Below are positions 1 to 10,712 of a stretch of 64,000 nucleotides of DNA, piece by piece. The DNA is from Ceriagrion tenellum. Lineage: Eukaryota; Arthropoda; Insecta; Odonata; Coenagrionidae. Where the stretch lies: NCBI GenBank assembly GCA_963169105.1, contig OY720636.1:103602539-103666538 (forward strand), written 5' to 3'. Within the stretch, counting starts at the first letter, position 1; each line of letters begins with the position of its first letter. A program made the position numbers and the translations under genes. The notes beneath the pieces were generated by a model. That model made no database searches, was not told the DNA's origin, and was given only the letters and a program-made list of their open reading frames with translations.

Positions 1-650
1 AATACGATGCCCTTCCATCCCATAGCCTCTTCCATAAGGCTTTTCATTTTTTATGTGAGATCTTTTACACATTTTTACCAGAAGCGCATGAATTTTTCTG
101 TGCGTCAAAAATTTAACATCACAAAATGTCTATAATTTCAGTTGGTTTCACAGCATTAGATGGATCTTATAGCTTTCAGATGAAACGACTAGTAAATTTC
201 TAGCGCAATTTTACTGCGAATTACACTTATTTCTACGCTGGTGTCAACGCGTGATTTAAAACCCATGCTCGGAGTCCATCTTATTCCGCGTAATGAAGTA
301 ACCACTTTCATTGTTGGCGCTGTTTCCACTCTTCCAACCGTGTCTTTCCAAAGGCTTATGAGTTGTTCGAATTTCCCTCATACTTTTCGAGTTCAAAGAA
401 ATGCTGGAAAGGCAAAGTTTTATATCCAAAAGTTGCAATTGTTCATGAAAATATTATTGAATTTGACCGGGACTTGGGTCTGGATCTAAAAATTGTCGGT
501 GAGACGGCCCAACATCTTCTCTTTGTGACGACTAGCGTTTTAAACTAGTATCACTACAGAAAGTTCAAATAATATTGTACTAAGTCACGCGCGGATGCAA
601 AGATATACCTGAGGAGTAATATTCGCCATTACAAAGCCTTATACCATATT
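1..650. other. No recognisable feature
   Basis: AT-rich sequence with only short, overlapping open frames on both strands (up to 82 codons). None resembles a known protein, and no RNA gene or repeat copy was recognised. Confidence 0.5.
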
Positions 651-715
651 GCTAGGCCTGACTTCTCACCAGCCGGTCAAAGAGATCCGAGTTCGAATCC
701 CGTTCACGTAAAATT
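651..715 (+). mobile_element. Degenerate tRNA-derived SINE head
   Basis: A box-B-like internal RNA polymerase III promoter, GAGTTCGAATCCC, lies at 689-701 and follows a CCAGCCGGTCAAAGAGATCC stretch that resembles the anticodon and variable part of a tRNA. No acceptor stem can be closed, so this is not a tRNA gene. The AT-rich sequence after the head resembles the body of the SINE at 60.5 kb only weakly. It is probably an old, decayed SINE; family and exact ends are unknown. Confidence 0.4.
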
Positions 716-2818
716 ATTTTTTCATGGCAAAAGTCATCCCTTTGATGTACATCCTCGTACCCAAGCGGGAGGCTGCATACCGACTCATGTGTTTATTATT
801 TTATTTATTTAACAATTTTTACATTATAACTCCGTCAGGCAATACCTGTCGACGGGACGTATTTCATATTTTAACACAATATATTTTTTTAAATATCCAA
901 TGCAGCTCCGGCTCACTATTACAATAAACATACACCAGGAGTTAACGAAATATACAACTACATTTGCAATAATATATATCTAAGGAGCACTCTTTTGACA
1001 ATATTATTACGGCAATCACCAATATTTAACAATTACATTGGCGTGTACACAGATTTATAGCCTCGCCGACAGGTATGGGTCACCTCCTCTCTCTCTCTCA
1101 TACCAAATCACAAGACGTTTCACCTCATAGAGGAGAGATGGGAATGAAAATGCAGGTGGTACGGTGAGGAGACCCGAAGGATTTTTCGGAATGAGAATCA
1201 GATCAGTGGAACGGCATACTTGCCAATCCCCAAACCCAAAACGGCTAGCGGGAGCAAAAATTTAGAGTCGACCCAAATGGCTGCGGGGGTTGGGACTTCG
1301 ACTGTATCTAACGCCCAATAAATAAGCGTCGGAGATCTCGTCACAGAGATAAATGGCGGCACCACTCTATACGGGTGAATTGGCTCTGCAGTGTTCACTT
1401 CAATACCCAATAGCGGCGATGCGTTACAGACGTCCAAATTATACCGGTATTTTTCACAGGCTCACGTCTTTGTCGGATGAATGACTTCAGTATTACTGCG
1501 AGCACTATTAAGGGAGACCGTTCCGTTTTATTGAAATACACTACTTTACTTTTCATTTCTTTTTTAGAATTTATACTCAACTAAATTAAGCAAATGAATA
1601 AAAGAACTTATAAATGCCGATGACAACTTATTTACACAAATGACAAAAGTATGTAGACTACTTCGCGAACAATAGTGATTCAATCAACATTTCGGCAAAA
1701 AGTTTGAACAGCACTATTAAGGAACCCCTTTTCACAATAATATTCGAGAAGGTGCGATTACAATAACGTTCTTCACTTAAAACCTACTTCTACTTTTAGA
1801 AGTAAATCAGAAAAAGCGGAATAACATTCTTCGTCATATTTTTTTCAAAATACTCTGACATTACGTGATTCGTTGAGCAAGATTTTTATCAGAGAAACTT
1901 GAAAAACCATATGAAAATTTTTATATCACAGGGAATTAATTAATACAGTTAGTGAGCGTAACTCAAAGACGCTTCTCCGAACAAATTAGCATGTAGCTAA
2001 TATACTGCCAACATAATATGTCTTTGGAGACCAATAAAGAGAAAAACAACAGATTATTTACAACGATGATATATCGAGCACCCGAGGCTGTAACGAAAAT
2101 GAAGGAATCATCTTTCTTTGGAATATAGCTGGTGAAAATATCCTTTAACTCATACGAGTTCTTACCGCAGTGGTGACAAGAAATAACATCCGAGATTATT
2201 TCTGTATCAAGCAAGAAAACATTGAGGTCATATCACCCACATTAATACACAAACACCTTCGTAAAAAAGGGAGATTTGACAAATTTGGCACAGGAAGATT
2301 GGAGAAATAAATAGATGACAAATTTTTAATCACGCGACCGTTAAGTCTTAAGAATTCATCGAGGACAGGAAAGTATTAATAATTACCTTCTCTGATACCT
2401 TGGAAGCTTTCAGCTCCTGCCAACTCCGAAGGGCTTTTGAGTTAGTAGGAACACGAGATAAAGATACGCTTCGAGCGATGGACAGTAGCTCCTGGATTTC
2501 GTCTTAAGTACGCGGTATCACTCTGAACAGAGAAATGCTTTTATGAAGTAGACTTTCCCACTTAAAGCCGAAGCAAAAAATAATGGTGGAAAGACGTGGA
2601 AGACGAAATCAATGCAACCAAAGTGGAACAAATAAGTCTCAACGTGTGCATTCTTTTCTCTATCTGTGGATGTCTCACTCCAGACAGGAAATCTCTTAAG
2701 TGATGGACGACATTAAATAAACAGAGACAGGGAGCGATAAGTGAAAGCGTCTTGAAAAATTAGCATTCAATTCCTTTTGGCATAGAATAATAACAATCCA
2801 AGTGAAACAGGCATTCTG

Positions 2819-2825
<7 letters not shown>
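716..2825. other. No recognisable gene
   Basis: Unique-looking AT-rich DNA with a short pyrimidine run (CTCTCTCTCTC) near 1088-1098. The open frames (for example 1963-2214 on the minus strand) have no recognisable motif. Confidence 0.45.

Positions 2826-2887
<62 letters not shown>
2826..2887. repeat. (TA)n microsatellite
   Basis: About 31 uninterrupted TA dinucleotides, bounded by ACATAC on the left and AAACACACAC on the right. On the minus strand it yields a false Tyr-Ile-repeat open frame. The length in the assembly should be treated as approximate because such tracts slip and misassemble. Confidence 0.97.
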
Positions 2888-2890
<3 letters not shown>

Positions 2891-4074
2891 ACACACTTCC
2901 ATTTTCTTGAATCCTGTCCGCATTAAGTGCCACGCAAAAATTACCTACTTCCTCAAAGTGAATCTAAAATCATTACTTGAGGAGCATTGTGCACTTCAAG
3001 GATTAGAGACATGGGCCACTGGGGAAAAAAAATCTGGTGCCCGTATCAGGAGGGCTTCGAACTTTTCGAAACTAGACAATGACGTATTTTTGACCTCACA
3101 ATCTCGATAAATTCCCATTATGACAATTAAAATTTGAGATTCAACAGTTTTTGACGCAATATTGTCATGTCCGCGATATCGCGACAGGCGACGTGAATCC
3201 TTAATACGTCGCAGAAGGCAACAGAAGCTTTTTTCATGGCGGGGGAACTGAAGATGAAGTGAACGCGTAAAATCAGGATCGTGGTGGCATAATTATGAAT
3301 TAAAAATTTGGAAAATTAAGGCAAAATCAAAATAAGAGAAAATCCAGATTAACTGGTACCTAAGACACAATGATCTTACAAGGTGCAAGACAGAGGAGGT
3401 TAAATCCGGAGGACCGAAGAATACGAACGTAAACCGGGTAAAAACGGATCATGAAACATCATGGCAACTTGAGTGCATAATAAAGAGCAAGGGAGATTTT
3501 GGTGTTGAGGGCTGCACTCAAAATATCTTCGAATTGAATGGCTTACATACAGTAAGAAAATTAATACGCATGCACAACAAAATTTGGTATTACCATTAGG
3601 CAATTTTAAATTAGCTTTGGAAACAAGGAATCTAGGACAAAAACGTATGCATCAGCGAGGAAGTAGAATAAATACTTTCTTATTTCATGTATTCATAACC
3701 ACGAGCGGGCAAAGTTAATCTTAGATAGAAATGCTTTTCAAGAGGTGAAATGAATTTTAGTGTTGATGCTAGAGTGATTACTTTTATCTGACCCAATTTC
3801 TACATTAAATATAAAAAACGTATCTAATGCACAAGAATAAACGAGAGCATACAGAGATGCATAAAGTATAAATAATTTGACTAATCCCGCCACCGCGACC
3901 ATCAGCCTCACGAACTCCCTGGGTAGGATTTTGGGGAGGCGTCCCACAGCTAAGGTCATTTGCGCCAAAGGGGACAGGGAAGGAAGGAAAGGCGCCAAGG
4001 GGGACACGGTTTAACAGACGACAGACGGAGCATTGTACTTGAATTGCACTCAAGTAGGGATTAGGTTTCCTCTG
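2888..4074. other. No recognisable gene
   Basis: Mixed AT-rich sequence. Overlapping minus-strand frames of 82-89 codons near 3.7-4.05 kb share the same bases and look like chance. No repeat copy was recognised. Confidence 0.4.
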
Positions 4075-4165
4075 AAAAATATCCTCCTCTTGAGGGATTT
4101 GAACCCTGGCCGCCCGTATGGTAAATCCAGTATTCTAGGCACCACACCAACCCAATCCCCAAGAA
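4075..4165 (-). mobile_element. tRNA-derived SINE head (minus strand)
   Basis: Read on the minus strand, the segment contains a box-A-like TTGGTGTGGTGCC and a perfect box B, GGTTCAAATCC (complement of 4095-4105), with a T-arm-like CAGGG/CCCTC stem. The outer acceptor ends do not pair, so a functional tRNA is unlikely. The spacing of the two boxes is as in a tRNA, which fits a SINE head. Confidence 0.5.
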
Positions 4166-5151
4166 CTTCCTATATTCATAGGTGATTTATTCGCAGACAC
4201 ACCATCAGACAGTTTTAATACACAATGTCACATTTATTTCACCTACTGCGCAGAAGTATTTCTTTGAAACTCCTCTGCAATGTAGTAATCGTGAAATGCA
4301 CCAGGATCGCAACCCAGTAATGCCAATATTGGCTGAAACTAAAAACGCTAAATGTATTTCTTTTGGAAGCCAACTTAACGAAGATGTTTTCTACATACAG
4401 TAATTAATCACAGCGACATCCTCCGGTCACTATCCTAACGCCCGATTGGCACGTTTTTGTGTGGATCAACCAACCATTGAGGTCATTTTCGCATTCGGGT
4501 ACCTGTATCATTACGCATAAAGAATCGGTGAGTAAAGTAGAGTGAGAAAGTTCATTGAGAAATGGAGGAAGACTAAAGAGAAACTCAGCTTCATTATTGG
4601 CATGTTCTAAATGAAAGGAGCCACGGGATCCACAGATCAACGCCCAATCCAATGCACGGAACACTTAACTTGACAACCTCTGCAAAAAGCACCAAAATAG
4701 GAATGATAATTCAGCAGAAACGTCTTCACCATAGCGGGATTTATAACCGGACCCACGGGATTTTCATCCTGTAGCCGACGCTATACCTGGTATGTCACCA
4801 TACCGCAATACCTAAGAATGCTTTTCCACCAATGTCCATCAATCACAAGCGTCTTTTCCGTAAACTGTTTCCGATAAACTGGAAAACGTACGTGAGATGG
4901 AATAGTGGGAAAAAGGCTAAATGAAAAGAGCTCGAAAAAAAGAGGTGCAATACCAGGGTCTAACAGGATGAAAGGAAGACGATGGGGAAGAATTCCACAG
5001 AAAACAAATCCCAAATACAGCATATTGTAGGCGTTGATTTAACGGCATTACATGACGCATTTCTCTCACACATGAAAGAGTATTGGAACAAACTATGAAA
5101 ACAATAAATATCTATCTTCAAGAGAGATAAACAGGTCAATTTCTATTATTT
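4166..5151. other. No gene; one short dispersed-repeat copy
   Basis: Contains a segment of about 49 bp (4627-4675) that recurs at 8757-8807 with roughly 80 percent identity, beginning GGATCCACAGATCAACG. It may be the remnant of a dispersed repeat. Nothing else was recognised. Confidence 0.45.
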
Positions 5152-5225
5152 AATTCACCACCGACCAAGTTTTCGGTACCTTGTTGATGGAATAATTTGC
5201 CGAAACCTTGTTCAATTGTCGACTA
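5152..5225. repeat. Short foldback with GGTTTCGGC-type arms
   Basis: The stretch GACCAAGTTTTCGGTAC and, inverted, ACAAGGTTTCGGCAAA form a decayed inverted repeat. The GTTTCGG word in the arms is the same one seen in the Penelope-type foldbacks elsewhere in the window, so this may be a worn copy. Evidence is weak. Confidence 0.3.
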
Positions 5226-5401
5226 AAGAATTGACACTCTGATGCTGCCTTTCTCTACTTTTTCATTACATTACAACTTCACCCTCTCCATAATGCTGAG
5301 ATAAGATAGCAGTAAGTTTTCCACCCACTTTTAATAGTTGCCGACCATGGTTTCGACTCGTGGTGTCATTTTTTCACATTCATGAACACTTGCTACTAAG
5401 C

Positions 5402-5436
5402 CAAGGTGTATAGAGAGAGGGTATCTATACACCTTG
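5402..5436. repeat. Perfect 13-bp hairpin
   Basis: CAAGGTGTATAGA (5402-5414) and TCTATACACCTTG (5424-5436) are perfect inverted repeats separated by 9 bases. Just upstream (about 5350) lies ATGGTTTCGACTCGTGG, again resembling the foldback-family core. It could be an internal hairpin of a decayed inverted-repeat element. Confidence 0.6.
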
Positions 5437-5545
5437 CTACGAAGCAAACGTGCTACCACAGCTGCAATTAATATTCCGCAAACGTCACGCAGGTAAATTC
5501 TCTTTCACACTTTTTCTGTCTACTAGAAAAGGCACTACAGAAAGG

Positions 5546-6905
5546 ACTGTTTGAGAGAGGACTAGAAGCCTCAAGATAGGAGAAAGGCCTCCTAAATTGA
5601 AAGACCGCGAAAGAGATGATGGACAAAGTGTGTCTTCGGAATAGTCGATTACTCGGAAAGGGAACTTAAACTTACTACACATTCTCAATGTTTAACAATT
5701 CAACTCTCTATGGGGAGAATTATGAAACATCAAGATTTAAAAAAAATACTGCTACTATATTAGTTTGTTTAAAGTGATATTTGAGCATGTAAAAATTTTT
5801 ATTATTTATTTTATAATCATATTTATTTAGACGAGGCGTATTTGTATTGCATATATTTAATTTGAAATAATACTTCGCACAATAATATTTACACAAGTTA
5901 TACTTCAACATTACCTTCATAACGTACTTTTTTAAACTTTCCCAATTTCTTCTTCATATGACAGCTGAAACTATTAATTTCAGAGCTCCACCAGGCACAC
6001 CATCGTCAGTGAATAGAGTCACACGTTCATCTATTCAAATTGTTTGATAAACCGCCGAAAGAGACGCAGTTAACAACACGCTTAATCCGACGCGTTACAA
6101 TTCTGTCTAGCGCAGCAACTAAATGGAAAAGCCCCTTAGAAAGCAGATATTTTAATGGTTTTGATACGTAATAATTTGACTCACTTGTCCAAAAAGGGTT
6201 AAATGCCATCATTCTTTACCTTAAAGATTTTACCCCACCGTCATTATTCCGCCCCAATACTTCACCCAATGTGCTATCAAATCACAACTCTAGGAATGTT
6301 TTTTCACAAACGCCCAGCTCTATTTTCGCTCTTTTCCTCGTTTATTTGATAATAATATTTACTTTGTTTTTGTAAACCTTATAGTAACAGCAGCTAAAAA
6401 TTTAAATAAATGTAAATGCCTTGTATTTGTGCTCCACGGGACTATATAGACCCAGAATAAATAAACTTTATCTTATACTATCTTAAACTGGAAAACGAAG
6501 GTGAGAGACAGTCGTGGGGACAGAGGCAAGGATCGTTAGAAGAAGGACTAGAAGCCTCAAGATAAGACAAAGGCCTCCGAAATTGAAAAACCGCGAAATA
6601 GACGATAGACGAAGAGTGTCTTCGGAATAGTCGATTATTAGGAACGGGAACTGGGAGCCAAAACCTTACCACACATTCCCAATGTTTAACAATTTAAATG
6701 CCATCTTTCTCTACCTTAAAGACCTCACCATCATTAATCCCGTCCGGACCCTCATACTTAATCGAATGTGCTACCAAATCACAAATACTCGTAATGTTGT
6801 TTCACAGACGTCCAGCTCTTTTCCGCACTGTTCCACGTAAACTGGCAAACGGAGGTGAGGTGAGAGAGAGAGAGAGAGAGTCGTGGGGATAGAGGCAAGA
6901 CGAGG
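5546..6905 (+). repeat. Decayed tandem duplication (blocks A-C-D twice)
   Basis: Three blocks occur twice in the same order. Block A is at 5546-5702 and 6538-6697 (both contain GGACTAGAAGCCTCAAGATA and TCTTCGGAATAGTCGATTA). Block C is at 6195-6335 and 6695-6830 (both contain TTAAATGCCAT and the AATGTGCTA-CAAATCACAA words). Block D is at 6486-6530 and 6838-6905 (AAACTGG-AAACG-AGGTGAG and CAGTCGTGGGGA-like sequence). The first copy is split by unrelated inserts of about 490 and 145 bp. An old tandem duplication followed by two insertions explains the arrangement. Confidence 0.7.
6340..6484 (+). mobile_element. Insert inside the duplication, possible retroelement 3' end
   Basis: Present between blocks C and D of the first copy and absent from the second. 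It is AT-rich and ends in AATAAATAAACTTTATCTTA followed by TACTATCTTA, which resembles a non-LTR element 3' end with an AATAAA signal and a short microsatellite-like tail. No coding part is present, so the class is uncertain. Confidence 0.35.
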
Positions 6906-7370
6906 AGACCGCGAAAGAAGGAGAGGAGGATGGACGACCAGTGTCTCACGTGATGAGAGGGGGAAGGCGGGGAAGGTGGTCGTCCACCGGACAAGGAGAG
7001 GGAGATACAAGGAGGAGGAGGAAGGAGGTGATGAGAAGGGGGAGGGATGAGAGCGAGAGAAGGAGGGGAAAGAAAACGAGAGGCACATCCCATAATGGGC
7101 GACCGGGAGCTCAAAAGGAGGTGTAGACAGTTGCGGCGGGGGGAGGACAGGGTGGGAGAAGGGTGAGGGGGGAGGAGAGAAAAGGAACGTACGGTGGGGA
7201 GGATGGGAGTCGGGACGAGATGAGATAAAGAGAGTGCGGTGGTATGGGTGTCGGGACTGAAGAGTCCTTCCTTCGTCAGGGAATCGGCGGTGGGACGGGG
7301 AGAGTATCGGAGGGAAGACGAGGTACAGTAGGAGGAGGAGGAGGAGGAGGTGGCGGAGACGGCCCAGGCC
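6840..7370 (+). repeat. Polypurine tract with (GA)n and (GGA)n runs
   Basis: About 500 bases are overwhelmingly A and G on the plus strand, starting with (GA)n near 6862-6880 and including (GGA)n near 7331-7351. The complementary strand is open for 283 codons (7622-6771) but encodes only Ser/Pro/Leu-rich low-complexity sequence that runs into block C of the duplication, so it is not taken as a gene. Mirror-symmetric purine tracts can form triplex DNA. Confidence 0.75.
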
Positions 7371-8508
7371 GACGACGTGATAGGTGGACAAGATGCTGAA
7401 ATTCACGACTGACCGCTGATATATATTACATCCAAAAGGGGGGGGAAACTTTATATATATTTTGATGGGTTGTGAGGACGGGGGCCTCCACGGTTGCCCA
7501 CGCGAATCCCGGCTTATATTAAATGCGCCACGGACACATGTAAAAAGCTCGCACGCACAAGACTTTCTTCTTTTTTTTAGAGGAGCGATAAATCCTTTTA
7601 TACGCCGACCAGAAATGGTCATTTTCGTTTAATTTTCCGACACACACTCTCACACGTGCACAAGAAATTAATATTATTTTTATTGTGATCGCATTAAAAG
7701 GGCCGCCTTAGTACGAGGCCTTTTAAATGTCCTTAGCCGCGCCATCTGCGAGCTTCCCGGGAGAAAAAAAACGTGCACGCTAGGCACTTTGCGAACGTAG
7801 ATAATGCAAATGGCCATCGCGGTTATCGATGTAATTTATGATTTTCACTTCCTTTTGGGTGTATCCTTTTCAGGATGGGCGTGGTTTCTTGTTAGGTGCT
7901 TTCTGATACATCATATGTTAATACCCATGCGTGAAATACGGCACACATCGAAAGGGACTCGGTAAAGTAAAAATAAATATGTATTAATGGGAAGTTATTC
8001 ATCACATGCGAGAGTAAAACAACAAACCTAAACAATATTTCACTTTACCTCGACTAGATTTATCACTATAAATGCAATTCGCAGGCATCTAAGCAACCCA
8101 AAATTTGCCAAAATATGTTTTATCGACTAAAGACCGGTTGCAAGAACATTTAGTTATGGAATATGATGAGATCCATACAGTTACAGATTTCATAAAAATA
8201 TTCTGGTTGCAGGGAAACATTTACCAGTTACATTACACCAATAGTTAATTGCTTCGAATATTTGATCTAATCCTCTAACGCCGAAAACAATTTATGAACA
8301 TTTAGCCTATGATCAATTGTTAATGCACATAATAATTAGTCATTAAGAGTAAACAAACTGGTCATTTGCCTCAAATAACTCGTTTATCAAGTCATTAAGT
8401 CTCCAAGCGGCTCATTTCGCTTCCGCCATCTTGACTACTTGTGGAACTCATAACTACATGCAATAAGTTATGAAACCAATATATTTATCGAATGTTTTTG
8501 CAACACTT
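7371..8508. other. Non-coding; possible insulator-type site
   Basis: Moderately GC-rich near 7.65-7.83 kb, with an imperfect inverted repeat (TTAAAAGGGCC / GGCCTTTTAA) near 7694-7726 and the site listed at 7739. The remainder is AT-rich with no recognised feature. Confidence 0.35.
7739..7748 (-). promoter_or_regulatory. CTCF-like core motif
   Basis: The complement reads CAGATGGCGC, which matches the arthropod CTCF core (AGRTGGCGC). It lies in a locally GC-rich, non-repetitive patch. Such short motifs occur by chance and no function can be claimed from sequence alone. Confidence 0.25.
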
Positions 8509-8724
8509 ATTGAATGGTTGCCATAGCTAATGGGTGCTAAAGCTTTATAGAATACATATGTGCCGTGTCCTGCAACTGGCCATAATATGAGTGAGCTAAA
8601 CCATAAAATAGGCTCGATAGAAAAATTCAATACGAGGATGTTTATGTTTCGATCTTGCCGGCTGTCACATTGACTCATCCTGACATAAGAAGCGAATATA
8701 ATTTTTTTAAACAATTTAAAGTAT
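8509..8724. repeat. Dispersed repeat, copy 1 (pairs with 10174-10389)
   Basis: About 215 bp nearly identical to 10174-10389, from TTGAATGGTTGCCATAGC through AAACAATTTAAAGTAT. Only a handful of substitutions are visible, so the copies are fairly young relative to other repeats here. No clear terminal inverted repeats or box A/B were found. The encoded frame shared by both copies shows no recognisable domain. Confidence 0.85.
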
Positions 8725-9764
8725 TGTTAACCATCTTAATATTTTTATCCAATCATGGATCCACAGATCAACGTCCAATCCAATACACGGCATACAAACT
8801 TGACTTACGAAGACTTTCAATGCAAATTTCTTCCGTTGTTTAGTTCTCGGGGAATATTAAATGAAAATGGTAGCACCTCATCCAAAATTATTTGCTGAGG
8901 CATAACAGGAACATATATAGGACAAAAAAACAGGAATACATTTCTGAGGCATCAATGTTACACTCAATGCAGGAAAATTTCAAATCATCTATAAATGAAA
9001 GTCAGACTAAATGAAGCCAGAATATCATTATGTCAGCAATGTTTTCAATGAAATTAGGAAAAATAGACGAGATGATGAGTAAGAAGAGAAAAGAATGAGA
9101 AAAAATCCTGAAACCGATGCATATAGAGAAAGATATTAGACACCGGAAGAATGAGGACTTATGCAAGAATGAAGATACTTCGGCAACATAATGAGGATGG
9201 AAGACAGCTGACATCCTAAAAAAGATTTTTAATCATGTTTATAAGAGTAATATTGGCAACCAAAGGAGAGGAGATAGGAAAAACGAAGACTTGATACAGG
9301 AAAAATAAAACACAGAAGATTGACAAAAAATTCCAAACGTTTCCGGAGGAGAAGAAAACGAGGAAATGAAATAAACACTAGACTTATGAGAGCAGCCTAA
9401 AACATAGGGAAGGAATGAAGGAACATTGGAAAGTAAGTAAAGAGGTGGGAAACAAGACAAGAAGATAGGTGAAAGCGGATTGGAAAATTGGAGCGAAAAG
9501 TTGGATAAATTTACGTGGTCCCTCGGACAGCCATTATAGAGATAAAAAGAAGGAAGTCAAACTTAATACAGGGCCCGAACACATAATTTCAACTAAGTAA
9601 TAGCAAGATCTTCACCACTACACCTCTACGAAGATTTGACGTAAAATATTAATTTGTGCTTAGAGTATCGGATGTTACGTGGTCTCATACTGACAACATG
9701 GCATGAGAATCTTATGAACTTGCCTAATTACTAGTTAAACAGCTAACCAGCATAACAATTCTAC
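8725..9764. other. No gene; purine-biased plus strand
   Basis: Roughly 9000-9560 is rich in A and G on the plus strand without being a simple repeat. Frames on the minus strand are Phe/Ser/Leu-rich as a by-product. The segment 8757-8807 repeats 4627-4675. Confidence 0.4.
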
Positions 9765-10173
9765 TGTTCTCCCAGTACAGCTGGATCGAATCAGAATTTG
9801 AAAACGCAGCAGAAGGATGCCTATCATAATTTGCATCATTACTAATGGATTGCCACTGATCACCTATCACATATTGCCATAAATTATTTCACTAAACACC
9901 TTTGGCGTGGAGGGACAACAAATTGCACAGAAACGTAATTGAGTCGAAGGTTTTTCCTGTTCTTTATCCTTATTCTATAGCACATATGTATTTCCATTCA
10001 TATTTCAACTTGTTTGCAATATTTAAGCTTTCAAGACCATTCGTAAAATATTGAATCTAGATTTTAAGTAGAGCTTACACGGGTTAATGAAGTAACTTAC
10101 AACTGAATCCTCCGAAGTAAAAGGTGAATAAGGCACCGAATCCGAAATTCTTACAGATGAAATGGTTGGAGGC

Positions 10174-10389
10174 TTGAATGGTTGCCATAGCTAATGGGTG
10201 CTAAAGCTTTATAGAATACATATGTGCCGTGTCCTGCAACTGGCCATAATATGAGTGAGCTAAACCATAAAATAGGCTCGATAGAAAAATTTAATACGAG
10301 GATGTTTATGTTTCGATCTTGCCGGCTGTCGCATTGACTCATCCTGAGAGAAGAAGCAAATATAATACAAAAGAAACAATTTAAAGTAT
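10174..10389. repeat. Dispersed repeat, copy 2, inserted in the element at 9765
   Basis: Matches 8509-8724. The neighbouring sequence in the paralogous copy (around 21897-21925) is uninterrupted, which shows this block was inserted. The junctions show no clean target-site duplication. Confidence 0.8.
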
Positions 10390-10427
10390 CCTCAAAGGTT
10401 GTCCATTACGGAAGAATAAAATAACTT

Positions 10428-10559
10428 GGTTAGCTCCACTTGAGAGAATTTATCATCACAACCCCGGTTTTGTCACAGTGTGTCACCTTCAAGACCTGGA
10501 GATGACAAAAAGTGTCGAAACCCGAGTCGGAGCATTAAACTATCTCAAGTGCAGTTAAC
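10428..10559 (+). mobile_element. Penelope-type foldback with hammerhead-like core
   Basis: Imperfect inverted arms of about 65 bp run from GGTTAGCTCCACTTGAGA to TCTCAAGTGCAGTTAAC. The right arm reads CTGGAGA (10496), T, GACA...TGTC hairpin, then GAAAC (10517-10521) and an ACCCGAGT word that looks like a worn ACCCGGGT. The homologous foldback in copy 2 is at 21945-22076. The role of the motif is inferred from its match to the hammerhead layout. Confidence 0.6.
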
Positions 10560-10712
10560 TTTTCTTTCGTAATTCCTGCAGGTGTTTCATAACATATACT
10601 ATCCAGGAATAAGTATGTCATCGAAATGTTAAATATATTTAGTTCTATGATATTAACACCTACGTCCATCAAAATAACACAACAAATAACGTAAAAAATC
10701 CTATAATGAGCT

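Larger units (their letters stand above)
9765..10712 (+). mobile_element. Dispersed element, copy 1 (second copy at 21271-22228)
   Basis: Starts TGTTCTCCCAGTACAGCTGG and aligns over nearly its whole length to 21271-22228, ending near CCATCAAAATA-CA-AAA. Copy 1 carries an extra block of about 215 bp (10174-10389, itself a dispersed repeat) that copy 2 lacks; copy 2 carries a different 216-bp insert. The last third contains a foldback with the hammerhead-like core (see 10428). No open frame is conserved between copies. It may be a non-autonomous element or a duplicated cluster of elements. Confidence 0.75.

Noticed and set aside
2696..2923. 75-codon minus-strand frame with Tyr-Ile repeats
   Set aside because: Translation of the (TA)n microsatellite.
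4075..4165. Possible tRNA gene on the minus strand
   Set aside because: Box A and B are present but the acceptor stem does not pair; a SINE head fits better.
6771..7622. 283-codon minus-strand frame, longest in the window
   Set aside because: It is the complement of a polypurine tract, encodes Ser/Pro/Leu low-complexity sequence, and its end lies in a duplicated non-coding block.
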